Part shown: positions 1-6,057 of the stretch, in pieces | How positions within the stretch are numbered: position 1 is the first letter of the stretch | Layout of the letters: each line of letters begins with the position of its first letter | Made by a program: the position numbers and the translations under genes | Notes under the pieces: generated by a model | What the model was told of the DNA's origin: nothing | The model's input: the letters and a program-made list of their open reading frames with translations, nothing else | Databases searched by the model: none | Assembly: GCA_021202245.1 (NCBI GenBank) | Contig: JAJQDK010000025.1 | Location: forward strand, 1 to 6,347 | Length of the DNA: 6,347 nucleotides | From: Clostridiales bacterium | GTDB lineage: Bacteria; Bacillota; Clostridia; Oscillospirales; Acutalibacteraceae | Direction of reading: 5' to 3'

Positions 1-379
1 GGGCAGAAGCAGGCGATTCGCTGTAGGTTAACGGTTTAACTTCAGCCATCATACATTCTTCGGAATAAATCGGAGCGACTAATTGCGCACGGCAAACTCC
101 CTCAATCACAATTCTTGTGACATTTTCAGGTTGCTTGAGCACCTGAGCTACCTTTGCAATTACACCTGTAGTGAATATATCGTCATAATCGGGATCGCTT
201 TTAGAAGCGTCCTTTTGTGCAGACAGAAAAAGCAGTCGGTCTTTTTTCATAGCCTTATTGATTGCCGAAATACTTCTGCTTCTGCCGACATCAAAATGAA
301 TTAAAGATTTAGGAAACACCACTATACCTCTGAGCGGTAAAACCGGCAGTAAGATATTATTTTGAGAATCAAAATCCAT
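1..379 (-). CDS. lon: ATP-dependent protease Lon (LonA), N-terminal part only
   Basis: This is the 5' part of a gene that runs off the left edge: 126 complete codons with no stop. Residues 11-23 read LPVLPLRGIVVFP, the hallmark opening of the LonA N-terminal substrate-recognition domain. The following stretch (DVGRSRS, AQKDAS, TTGVIAK, TRIVIEG) continues that domain in the usual order. The AAA+ and Ser-Lys protease domains would lie outside the window and cannot be checked. The start is ATG at 379-377, with GAAAGGA at 393-387 placed 7 bases upstream. In the family, Lon is a cytosolic hexameric protease that unfolds and degrades misfolded and regulatory proteins. It lies 76 bases downstream of clpX, in the order common in Firmicutes, but an intrinsic terminator sits in that gap. 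It may therefore depend on read-through or on its own promoter. Confidence 0.95.
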   Translation of the reverse strand, partial: MDFDSQNNILLPVLPLRGIVVFPKSLIHFDVGRSRSISAINKAMKKDRLLFLSAQKDASKSDPDYDDIFTTGVIAKVAQVLKQPENVTRIVIEGVCRAQLVAPIYSEECMMAEVKPLTYSESPASA

Positions 380-386
380 ATTTTAG

Positions 387-393
387 TCCTTTC
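387..393 (-). promoter_or_regulatory. Ribosome binding site of lon
   Basis: The minus strand reads GAAAGGA here, 7 bases before the ATG at 379. It confirms the lon start, which lies close after MDFDSQN-less family alignments begin and leaves a short leader of 10 residues before the conserved LPVLPLRG block. Confidence 0.75.
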
Positions 394-404
394 GTTAACT
401 GTAC

Positions 405-447
405 CTATAAAAAACAAGCTGTATTGTAAAAAAATGCAATACAGCTT
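405..447 (-). terminator. Rho-independent terminator after clpX
   Basis: A perfect 11-bp inverted repeat lies at 416-426 and 437-447 (AAGCTGTATTG / CAATACAGCTT) around a 10-base loop. On the minus strand the second arm is followed at once by GTTTTTTATAG (415-405), giving the U-run expected of an intrinsic terminator. The hairpin begins 9 bases after the clpX stop codon and ends 26 bases or so before the lon ribosome binding site. The stem is rather AT-rich (4 G/C pairs of 11) and the U-run starts one base after the stem, so it may be leaky. On the plus strand the following bases (TTTAATAATATT) are a poorer U-tract, so it is called for the minus strand only. Confidence 0.8.
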
Positions 448-455
448 TAATAATA

Positions 456-1781
456 TTAAGACGCTGTGTTACGCTTCGGACGCTTCATTGCATCTTTTTG
501 ACTCAGATTCACAGGAAAAGCCTGCTTTTCACTGCTGTGAATAATGTGCGGAGCGGCATTTTCGGTAACCACATTTTCCGATATTATAATAGTTTCTATC
601 GACGGATCGGAAGGAGTTTCAAACATAAGGTCGTTTAAAATACCCTCCATAATTCCTCTGAGACCTCGTGCGCCGGTTCTCTGCTGCTGAGCCTTCTCTG
701 CAATTGCTCTTAAAGCGTCTTCCTTAAAGACAAGCTCTACATCATCAAGCTCAAAAAGCTTTTTGTACTGCTGAACAATAGAGTTTTTGGGCACAGTGAG
801 AATTTTCACAAGAGCATCCGTGTCAAGACCGCTCAAGGCAGTAATTACCGGAAGTCTGCCTATAAGCTCAGGAATAATGCCGTACTTGACAAGGTCATGC
901 GCAGTGACCTCTTTCATCCAATCGGTTTCATCAAGCTCCTTTTTAGATTTGATAAGAGATTCAAAACCGATTACCGATGTACCCTTACGCTTTTCAACGA
1001 TTTTTTCAAGTCCGTCAAAAGCGCCGCCGCAAATAAATAAAATATTTTTTGTGTCTATCTGAAGAAAATCCTGCTGGGGATGCTTTCGGCCCCCTTGTGG
1101 CGGTACATTGGCTACGGTGCCCTCAATTATTTTGAGCAAAGCCTGTTGCACGCCTTCCCCGCTGACATCACGAGTTATAGAAGGATTTTCTGACTTTCTT
1201 GCAATTTTATCAATCTCATCTATATAAATGATGCCGCGTTCGGCTCTTTCAATATCAAAGTCCGCAGCTTGGATAAGCTTTAGCAGTATGTTTTCAACAT
1301 CTTCGCCTACATAACCTGCTTCGGTAAGAGTAGTGGCGTCGGCAATGGCAAAAGGAACGTCAAGAGCCTTTGCAAGGGTCTGTGCAAGAAGAGTCTTGCC
1401 TACACCTGTAGGGCCGAGCAAAAGCACATTGCTTTTAGAAAATTCAATACTTTTATCATCGGAAAATGCACGCTTATAATGATTATAAATGGCAACGCTC
1501 AGGGTAATCTTTGCAGCCTCCTGACCGATTACATATTCGTCAAGAATGGCTTTGATTTCCTTAGGCTTCAAAAGAGTCGGCAAATAGGAAGAACGATTAT
1601 CTTTATATCGCTGCTGTTCCTGCTGATCTATTTCATCCGACGACTCAAGAATATTCATACACAGTTCAATGCACTGGTCACAAATATAAACGCCGTTGCC
1701 GGCAATCAAGCGACCGACCAATTCCTGCGGTTTTCCGCAAAAAGAGCAATAAATATTCTCTTCGTTGTTTTTATTAGCCAT
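456..1781 (-). CDS. clpX: ATP-dependent Clp protease ATP-binding subunit ClpX
   Basis: This is a 441-residue AAA+ unfoldase that recognises tagged or misfolded proteins and feeds them into the ClpP chamber. The N-terminal zinc-binding domain has its four cysteines (C12, C15, C34, C37). Walker A is GPTGVGKT at 123-130, pore loop 1 is GYVGED at 156-161, and Walker B is IIYIDEIDK at 184-192. The RKH motif is at 232-234, the IGF loop that docks on ClpP at 271-273, the arginine-finger region ELIGR at 305-309, and the sensor-2 motif GARGLR at 370-375. All are intact. It is slightly longer than the usual 410-425 residues because of a C-terminal tail of some 20-25 residues ending in a basic KRPKR stretch. 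The ATG at 1781 has AGGTGAGG 8 bases upstream. Only 15 bases separate it from clpP, so the two are surely co-transcribed. Confidence 0.98.
   Translation of the reverse strand: MANKNNEENIYCSFCGKPQELVGRLIAGNGVYICDQCIELCMNILESSDEIDQQEQQRYKDNRSSYLPTLLKPKEIKAILDEYVIGQEAAKITLSVAIYNHYKRAFSDDKSIEFSKSNVLLLGPTGVGKTLLAQTLAKALDVPFAIADATTLTEAGYVGEDVENILLKLIQAADFDIERAERGIIYIDEIDKIARKSENPSITRDVSGEGVQQALLKIIEGTVANVPPQGGRKHPQQDFLQIDTKNILFICGGAFDGLEKIVEKRKGTSVIGFESLIKSKKELDETDWMKEVTAHDLVKYGIIPELIGRLPVITALSGLDTDALVKILTVPKNSIVQQYKKLFELDDVELVFKEDALRAIAEKAQQQRTGARGLRGIMEGILNDLMFETPSDPSIETIIISENVVTENAAPHIIHSSEKQAFPVNLSQKDAMKRPKRNTAS
515..530. repeat. Inverted repeat in the clpX C-terminal tail
   Basis: GAAAAGC and GCTTTTC (7 bp each) flank a 2-base centre within the codons for the non-conserved ClpX tail (around EKQAF). 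As RNA it would form roughly a 6-bp stem with a 4-base loop, followed on the minus strand by CTGTGAATC rather than a U-run. It is therefore not a terminator. It could be chance or an RNA stability element. Confidence 0.35.
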
Positions 1782-1789
1782 TAGCCGAA

Positions 1790-1797
1790 CCTCACCT
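1790..1797 (-). promoter_or_regulatory. Ribosome binding site of clpX, touching the clpP stop
   Basis: The minus strand reads AGGTGAGG here, 8 bases before the clpX ATG at 1781. Its first base is the last base of the clpP TAA (1799-1797). Ribosomes finishing clpP thus arrive exactly at the clpX initiation site, which suggests translational coupling; that last step is inference. Confidence 0.75.
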
Positions 1798-2378
1798 TAT
1801 CTTTTTTCGATAACCTTGTCAATAAGTCCGTATTCAAGAGCTTGCTGTGCAGTCATAAAATTATCACGATTTGTATCTTTTGCGATAACATCAATCGGCT
1901 GACCCGTATTATCAGCAAGAATTTGGTTAAGACGCTGTTTCATATCAAGAATATGCTTTGTATGGATTTCCATATCAGTAGCCTGACCCTGAGCACCGCC
2001 CGATGGCTGATGAATCATAATATCACTGTTAGGCAATGCAAGACGCTTGCCCTTTGCTCCTGCAGCAAGCAAAAAAGCACCCATACTGGCAGCCATACCC
2101 ATACAGATTGTAGATACGTCACACTTAATGTAATTCATAGTATCAAAAATCGCAAAGCCATCGGTCACACTGCCACCCGGGCTGTTGATGTACAGGCTTA
2201 TATCCTTAGTGGGGTCCTGACTTTCAAGATAAAGCAGCTGAGCTACAACAACACTTGCGCTGGCGCTGTTTACCTCTTCGGTAAGCATAATAATTCTGTC
2301 GTTTAAAAGACGAGAATATATGTCATATGAGCGTTCACCGCGGTTTGTCTGTTCAACTACATATGGAACTAATGCCAT
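1797..2378 (-). CDS. clpP: ATP-dependent Clp protease proteolytic subunit ClpP
   Basis: This is a 193-residue serine protease of family S14, which forms the tetradecameric chamber that degrades substrates delivered by ClpX or other Clp ATPases. The catalytic triad is visible: S98 within GMAASMGA, H123 within MIHQPSGG, and D172 within TNRDNFM. The oxyanion/substrate segment INSPGGSV lies at 64-71. I chose the ATG at 2378 rather than an in-frame TTG 33 bases upstream at 2411. GAAAGG (2394-2389) sits 10 bases before the ATG, the triad then falls at the usual S98/H123/D172 numbering, and the extra LIIIKKGYDF residues do not resemble a ClpP start. A 61-base AT-rich spacer follows tig. There is a single copy in the window, and it is contiguous with its partner clpX. 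Confidence 0.98.
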   Translation of the reverse strand: MALVPYVVEQTNRGERSYDIYSRLLNDRIIMLTEEVNSASASVVVAQLLYLESQDPTKDISLYINSPGGSVTDGFAIFDTMNYIKCDVSTICMGMAASMGAFLLAAGAKGKRLALPNSDIMIHQPSGGAQGQATDMEIHTKHILDMKQRLNQILADNTGQPIDVIAKDTNRDNFMTAQQALEYGLIDKVIEKR

Positions 2379-2388
2379 AAAATCATAA

Positions 2389-2394
2389 CCTTTC
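2389..2394 (-). promoter_or_regulatory. Ribosome binding site that fixes the clpP start
   Basis: The minus strand reads GAAAGG here, 10 bases before the ATG at 2378. The alternative TTG at 2411 has only A/T-rich sequence upstream and would place this site inside the coding region. Confidence 0.7.
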
Positions 2395-2430
2395 TTAATA
2401 ATAATTAGCAAATAAAATAAATATATTCAA

Positions 2431-2450
2431 AAGTTAAAATTATTTAACTT
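2431..2450 (-). repeat. AT-only inverted repeat across the tig stop codon
   Basis: A perfect 8-bp inverted repeat AAGTTAAA / TTTAACTT surrounds a 4-base centre that includes most of the tig TAA (2442-2440). On the minus strand a T-rich stretch follows (TTTTGAATATATTTATTTTA). The stem has only one G/C pair, so it is unlikely to stop transcription strongly. It could protect or process the tig-clpP junction of the transcript, or be chance in AT-rich DNA. Confidence 0.35.
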
Positions 2451-3720
2451 CAGCTTTTTCTTTAACAAGATTCAGGGCCTTTTCAACTCTGACGTCCTCG
2501 GTAAGAGAATCAGCCGGAACTGCGGATTTAACCTGCTCAACCTCCATCTTATAAGCTTCAGCCATTTTGCTGTGCTCATCTTCAAGGTCGGCTTCTGAAA
2601 CTTCTATATTTTCCTTTTTGGCAATGGTTTCAAGCGCAAGTCTGAGCTTTACTCTCTTTTCGGCTTCTTCTCTGTACATACCGGTAAGAGTATTTATGTC
2701 AACACCCATATACTGCATATAAGTGTTAATATCCATTCCCTGTGAACGCAGTCGCATATCAAACTCTCTGACCATCTCATTAGCCTGATTATCATACATT
2801 GCCTCCGGAATTTCTCCCTCGAGAAGCTCCATGAGCTTATTGGCAATCTGATCGTCTATATCCTTATCTGCTTCCTCTTTAAGGCGCTTTGCTACGGTTT
2901 CCTTAAGCTCTTCTTTATATTCTTCGAGCGTTTCTTTATCTGAAACATCCTTTACAAACTCATCATCAACCTCGGGAAGCTCTTTTGTCTTAATTTCGTG
3001 AAGCTTAATTTTAAATTCAGCTTCCTTGCCCTTGAGCTCCTCTGCTTGATAATCATCAGGAAATTTCACATTTATGCTGAATTCCTCATCAGTGCTGTGA
3101 CCGATAATCTGTTCTTCAAATCCGGGAATAAAGTTGCCCGAACCGATTTTTAAGTTATAATTTTCTGACTTTCCGCCTTCAAAGGCTTCACCGTCAACAT
3201 AACCGTCAAAATCAATAATGGCAACATCGCCGTCTTCAACAGGTCTGTCTTCAACGGTAACCATTCTGGAGTTGCGGTCACGAACCTTTTCTATTTCTTC
3301 ATTAACAAGCTCATCTGTAACATCGGTCGATTTCTTTGTCACTTCAATTCCGAGATAATTGTTAATTTCCATTTCGGGCTCAACCACAACAACAGCTTTA
3401 AAAGTAAAACCGTCCTTGCCTGCCTCAACAGCTTCAAGTGAGTCAACCTTTACGATTTTTACCTCAGCTTCCTTTGCGGCATCATAAAGAGCGTCGGGAT
3501 AGCAATCCTGCATTGCATCCTCATAGAAAACTTCCGAGCCATACATTTTTTCAATTATATGACGAGGAGCCTTGCCTTTTCTGAAACCTGAAATATTGAT
3601 ATTTTTAACCTGCTTTTTATATACAGCGTTTACGGCTTTATCAAATGTTTCACCGTCAACAGTTATAACCAATTCATATAAATTGGCTTCCTCTTTTTTT
3701 GTACTTTCCTTTAATGCCAT
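2440..3720 (-). CDS. tig: Trigger factor, ribosome-associated chaperone and peptidyl-prolyl isomerase
   Basis: This 426-residue protein binds near the ribosome exit tunnel and shields nascent chains. The N-terminal ribosome-binding domain (about 1-125) carries the docking signature GFRKGKAPR at 45-53. The FKBP-type isomerase domain spans about 163-250 and includes GSGNFIPGFE at 193-202. The rest is the helical, charged C-terminal chaperone domain, including the PEVDDEFVKDVSD linker after the FKBP part. The length is typical of the family. I chose the ATG at 3720, not the in-frame TTG at 3735, because GGAGGAA (3733-3727) lies 6 bases before the ATG and the TTG overlaps that site. A sigma-A promoter lies about 50 bases upstream, so tig heads the tig-clpP-clpX transcript. 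Tig and ClpXP work on overlapping client proteins, which fits the shared operon. Confidence 0.97.
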   Translation of the reverse strand: MALKESTKKEEANLYELVITVDGETFDKAVNAVYKKQVKNINISGFRKGKAPRHIIEKMYGSEVFYEDAMQDCYPDALYDAAKEAEVKIVKVDSLEAVEAGKDGFTFKAVVVVEPEMEINNYLGIEVTKKSTDVTDELVNEEIEKVRDRNSRMVTVEDRPVEDGDVAIIDFDGYVDGEAFEGGKSENYNLKIGSGNFIPGFEEQIIGHSTDEEFSINVKFPDDYQAEELKGKEAEFKIKLHEIKTKELPEVDDEFVKDVSDKETLEEYKEELKETVAKRLKEEADKDIDDQIANKLMELLEGEIPEAMYDNQANEMVREFDMRLRSQGMDINTYMQYMGVDINTLTGMYREEAEKRVKLRLALETIAKKENIEVSEADLEDEHSKMAEAYKMEVEQVKSAVPADSLTEDVRVEKALNLVKEKAEVK

Positions 3721-3726
3721 TTGATG

Positions 3727-3733
3727 TTCCTCC
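3727..3733 (-). promoter_or_regulatory. Strong ribosome binding site that fixes the tig start
   Basis: The minus strand reads GGAGGAA here, 6 bases before the ATG at 3720. It is nearly perfectly complementary to the 16S rRNA tail and decides against the TTG at 3735. Confidence 0.85.
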
Positions 3734-3734
3734 A

Positions 3735-3748
3735 AAAAAATATTTTTT
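3735..3748. repeat. 14-bp A/T palindrome in the tig leader
   Basis: AAAAAATATTTTTT is a perfect palindrome that lies directly before the tig ribosome binding site, inside a leader that is almost wholly A and T (3734-3768). It may simply keep the initiation region unstructured, or bend the DNA. No regulator can be named from it. Confidence 0.4.
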
Positions 3749-3771
3749 AAATAAATTTAATATATCACTTT

Positions 3772-3800
3772 ATTATATCATAACAATTCGCATTTGCCAA
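3772..3800 (-). promoter_or_regulatory. Sigma-A-type promoter of tig-clpP-clpX
   Basis: On the minus strand the -35 box is TTGGCA (3800-3795, 5 of 6 consensus). A spacer of exactly 17 bases follows, then a perfect -10 box TATAAT (3777-3772). The spacer ends in TGA, which gives the TGN extended -10 element. The start of transcription would fall near 3765, leaving a leader of about 45 bases before the tig ATG. The -35 box begins 17 bases after the phosphoesterase stop codon. I see neither a CtsR-type direct repeat (GGTCAAA-like) nor a CIRCE inverted repeat (TTAGCACTC-like) around it. Confidence 0.88.
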
Positions 3801-3817
3801 TAGTAAAAATGAATAAA

Positions 3818-4507
3818 TTATCTGACAAGAACGGGTATAAATGAAACTTTGTCACATGAAATAAGCTTGAATTCAATTCCGCGGTAATTTCCCTCAAACG
3901 CAGCCTTCATATTCTTTTTGCCGTGTATATGACCGTAATAGCATTTGCTGATATTGTTATCAAATAAAACGTCCATAATCTCGTTACAAATGCTTCCTCC
4001 ATAAATAGGCGGATAGTGCAAAAATACTACAGGCTCCTTACCGCTGCTTTGAGCGCATTGAATTGACGTTTTGAGTCTGCCGACCTCTCTGTTGAGAACC
4101 TTTATATCCTCAGAGCTTTCATTTTCGATGAACCAGCCTCGGGTTCCGCATACAGAAAATTCATCACATTCATAAGAATTATTAAAAAGAATTGAAACGG
4201 AGTTAAATTTGCTTTCAGCCAAATATTTGTCCATTTTGCTCTTTGTGCTCCACCAGTAATCGTGGTTGCCCTTAAGCAAAATTTTCTTTCCGGGCAAGCT
4301 GTCGATAAACTTAAAATCCGTATAAGTTTCCTCAAGCTTCATTGCCCAGGAAATATCTCCTGCAATAACAACGGTGTCATTTTCGGAAACAATCCTGTTC
4401 CAGTTATCTGTCAGCCTTTTAACATAATCATTCCATCCGACAAAAACGTCCATAGGCTTGTTTTCACCTAATGATAAATGCAAATCCGCAATCGCAAATA
4501 AAGACAT
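3818..4507 (-). CDS. Calcineurin-like metallophosphoesterase of unknown substrate
   Basis: This 229-residue protein has the full set of metal-binding motifs of the calcineurin-like phosphoesterase fold, in order: ADLH (D8, H10), AGD (D51), GNHD (80-83), a histidine in LHYPP (H164), and GHIHG (192-196). Such enzymes use two metal ions to hydrolyse phosphate esters. The substrate cannot be told from sequence; names such as serine/threonine phosphatase are not supported. The GNHDYWW sequence is, from memory, typical of a Firmicutes subgroup. There is no signal peptide or membrane segment, so it is probably cytosolic. The ATG at 4507 shares its A with the thrC TAA stop (TAATG). There is no ribosome binding site at normal spacing, so translation is probably coupled to thrC. 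No terminator follows before the tig promoter. Confidence 0.9.
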   Translation of the reverse strand: MSLFAIADLHLSLGENKPMDVFVGWNDYVKRLTDNWNRIVSENDTVVIAGDISWAMKLEETYTDFKFIDSLPGKKILLKGNHDYWWSTKSKMDKYLAESKFNSVSILFNNSYECDEFSVCGTRGWFIENESSEDIKVLNREVGRLKTSIQCAQSSGKEPVVFLHYPPIYGGSICNEIMDVLFDNNISKCYYGHIHGKKNMKAAFEGNYRGIEFKLISCDKVSFIPVLVR

Positions 4508-6015
4508 TACTTTATTTCGAGTGCTCCGAGCACATAGTTCTTCATATTGTCAACCTCTGTGACGTCTGAAAAGCGGGCTGTTTTATTTTTAAGTCCGGCA
4601 AGAGGCGCGGGAACCTCTGCTCCGGAAATCTCAAACAGCTTATCAACCGTATCAAATTCTGTCTGCGGAAGCTCGGCATCGGGATTAACCGCTTGCAAAA
4701 CAGCCCTTGAGAACTTGTAGGGACTTGCGGTTGAAGCTATAACCGACGGAGTGTTGTCCCCTGTTTCTTTTACATATTGTTCATAAACATTGACTGCAAC
4801 GGCTGTGTGTGTATCACAGAGATAATTGTCCTCATCAAACAATTTTTTTATTGTTAATTTAGTTTGCTCGTCATCGCAAAATCCGCCGTATAACTTTTCA
4901 TTAATTACAGACTTGACCGATTCGCTTACTTCATATCTGCCCTCGGTCTTGAGCTGAGTCATCCATTCTTTGGTTGCAGTATCACTGTCGCCCGAAAGCT
5001 TATATAAAAGACGCTCAAGGTTGCTTGAAACAAGTATATCCATTGAAGGAGAAATAGTTGTGTAAAAATGCCTGTTCTTATCATATACACCGGTTTTAAT
5101 AAAATCGGTAAGAACATTGTTAGAATTTGAAGCGCAAATAAATTTCTTAATCGGAAGTCCCATCTGATTTGCGTAGTAAGCGGCAAGAATATTGCCAAAA
5201 TTACCTGTGGGAACAACAACATTGATTTTATCTCCGAATGAAATTTTTCCGGCGTTAACCATATCGCAGTATGCGGAGATATAATAAACAATCTGCGGAA
5301 GCAATCTGCCCCAGTTGATTGAATTAGCAGAGGAGAACAGCATATTGTTGTCAGCAAGCTTTTCGACAACGTCGGAAGTTGTAAAAATCTTTTTCACTCC
5401 CGTCTGAGCATCATCAAAATTGCCCTTAATAGCGCAAACCTTTACATTATTGCCCTCCTGAGTATTCATCTGATGCTTTTGCATCGGACTTACTCCGTCA
5501 ACAGGGTAAAATACAATAATTTTTGTGTTGTCAACATCCTTAAAGCCTTCAAGTGCAGCTTTACCTGTATCTCCCGAGGTAGCAACAAGAATTACGGCTG
5601 TTTTTCCGTCATATGTCTTTTTGAGAGATTTAGTGAGAAGATGAGGCAAAATTTGTAAAGCCATATCCTTAAATGCGCAGGTTGGACCGTGCCAAAGCTC
5701 AAGAATATTAAGCTCGGCTCCGTCAAGCTTGCAGGTTTTGATAGGAGCGGGATTTTCGCTGCCGAATTTTTCCTTTGTATAGGCTTTTTCAACACAATCG
5801 GAAATTTCTTCAGCGGTAAAGTCCGTGAGAAAATCAGCAAAAATTTTCTTTGCTCTGCCCTTATAATCAGACTTTAAAAGAGATTTAAAGGTATCTTCAT
5901 TATATACGGGAGATTGCTGTGGAACAAATAATCCTCCGTCCTTAGAGATACCTTGGGAAATTGCCTGCGCAGAGGAAACAACCTCAGCAGCATTTTGTGT
6001 ACTGTTGTATAACAT
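4507..6015 (-). CDS. thrC: Threonine synthase
   Basis: This 502-residue PLP enzyme converts O-phospho-L-homoserine to L-threonine and phosphate, the last step of threonine synthesis. The PLP lysine is K116 in HGPTCAFKDMALQ. The serine-rich loop TSGDTG is at 146-151 and the phosphate-binding glycine loop GNFGN at 271-275. The segment NSINWGRLLPQ (231-241) is also characteristic. The length and the long N-terminal domain (SRDGGLFVP-like SKDGGLFVP at 24-32) match the longer threonine synthase type rather than the short 350-residue type. The ATG at 6015 has AAGGAAG 6-7 bases upstream within 6022-6028. It follows the dipeptidase gene by 42 bases with no terminator and overlaps the phosphoesterase start by one base. 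No other threonine pathway gene (hom, thrB) is in the window, and no T-box leader lies directly before it. Confidence 0.97.
   Translation of the reverse strand: MLYNSTQNAAEVVSSAQAISQGISKDGGLFVPQQSPVYNEDTFKSLLKSDYKGRAKKIFADFLTDFTAEEISDCVEKAYTKEKFGSENPAPIKTCKLDGAELNILELWHGPTCAFKDMALQILPHLLTKSLKKTYDGKTAVILVATSGDTGKAALEGFKDVDNTKIIVFYPVDGVSPMQKHQMNTQEGNNVKVCAIKGNFDDAQTGVKKIFTTSDVVEKLADNNMLFSSANSINWGRLLPQIVYYISAYCDMVNAGKISFGDKINVVVPTGNFGNILAAYYANQMGLPIKKFICASNSNNVLTDFIKTGVYDKNRHFYTTISPSMDILVSSNLERLLYKLSGDSDTATKEWMTQLKTEGRYEVSESVKSVINEKLYGGFCDDEQTKLTIKKLFDEDNYLCDTHTAVAVNVYEQYVKETGDNTPSVIASTASPYKFSRAVLQAVNPDAELPQTEFDTVDKLFEISGAEVPAPLAGLKNKTARFSDVTEVDNMKNYVLGALEIK
4521..4533. repeat. Small GC-rich inverted repeat at the 3' end of thrC
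   Basis: GTGCTC-C-GAGCAC is a perfect 6-bp inverted repeat about a single central base, so as RNA it would form a 5-bp stem with a 3-base loop. It lies inside the last codons of thrC (V-L-G-A), 14 bases before the phosphoesterase ATG. It contains the only GGAG (4527-4524) near that start. It may be coding chance; a role in tuning translation of the next gene is inference. Confidence 0.35.
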
Positions 6016-6021
6016 TGAAAT

Positions 6022-6028
6022 CTTCCTT
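6022..6028 (-). promoter_or_regulatory. Ribosome binding site of thrC
   Basis: The minus strand reads AAGGAAG here, 6 bases before the thrC ATG at 6015. The 42-base gap after the dipeptidase holds this site but no recognisable promoter or terminator, so thrC is probably read from a promoter beyond the right edge. Confidence 0.7.
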
Positions 6029-6057
6029 TCAAGCGACTTTAAACATCAAATATTCTA

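Noticed and set aside
83..304. A 73-codon plus-strand frame at the left edge
   Set aside because: It is antisense to the N-terminal domain of lon, whose minus-strand translation is clearly conserved.
362..544. A 60-codon plus-strand frame over the clpX-lon spacer
   Set aside because: It runs through the clpX terminator and into the clpX coding region antisense, and no ribosome binding site or known protein features support it.
1842..2306. A 154-codon open frame on the plus strand opposite clpP
   Set aside because: It lies wholly within the conserved clpP gene, has a low-complexity, C/H/T-rich translation with no recognisable domain, and has no ribosome binding site. It is a mirror of clpP codon use.
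2379..2411. Upstream in-frame TTG start for clpP, adding 11 residues
   Set aside because: The ribosome binding site lies inside this extension and before the ATG at 2378. Triad numbering also fits the ATG.
2379..2439. Possible internal promoter for clpP (TTGAAT, then AATTAT after 18 bases)
   Set aside because: Both boxes match only 4 of 6 positions with a non-ideal spacer, and such matches are expected by chance in a spacer this AT-rich.
3721..3735. Upstream in-frame TTG start for tig, adding 5 residues
   Set aside because: The TTG overlaps the GGAGGAA ribosome binding site that serves the ATG at 3720.
4959..5369. A 136-codon minus-strand frame inside thrC
   Set aside because: It is an out-of-frame shadow of thrC, which is intact and conserved throughout this stretch.
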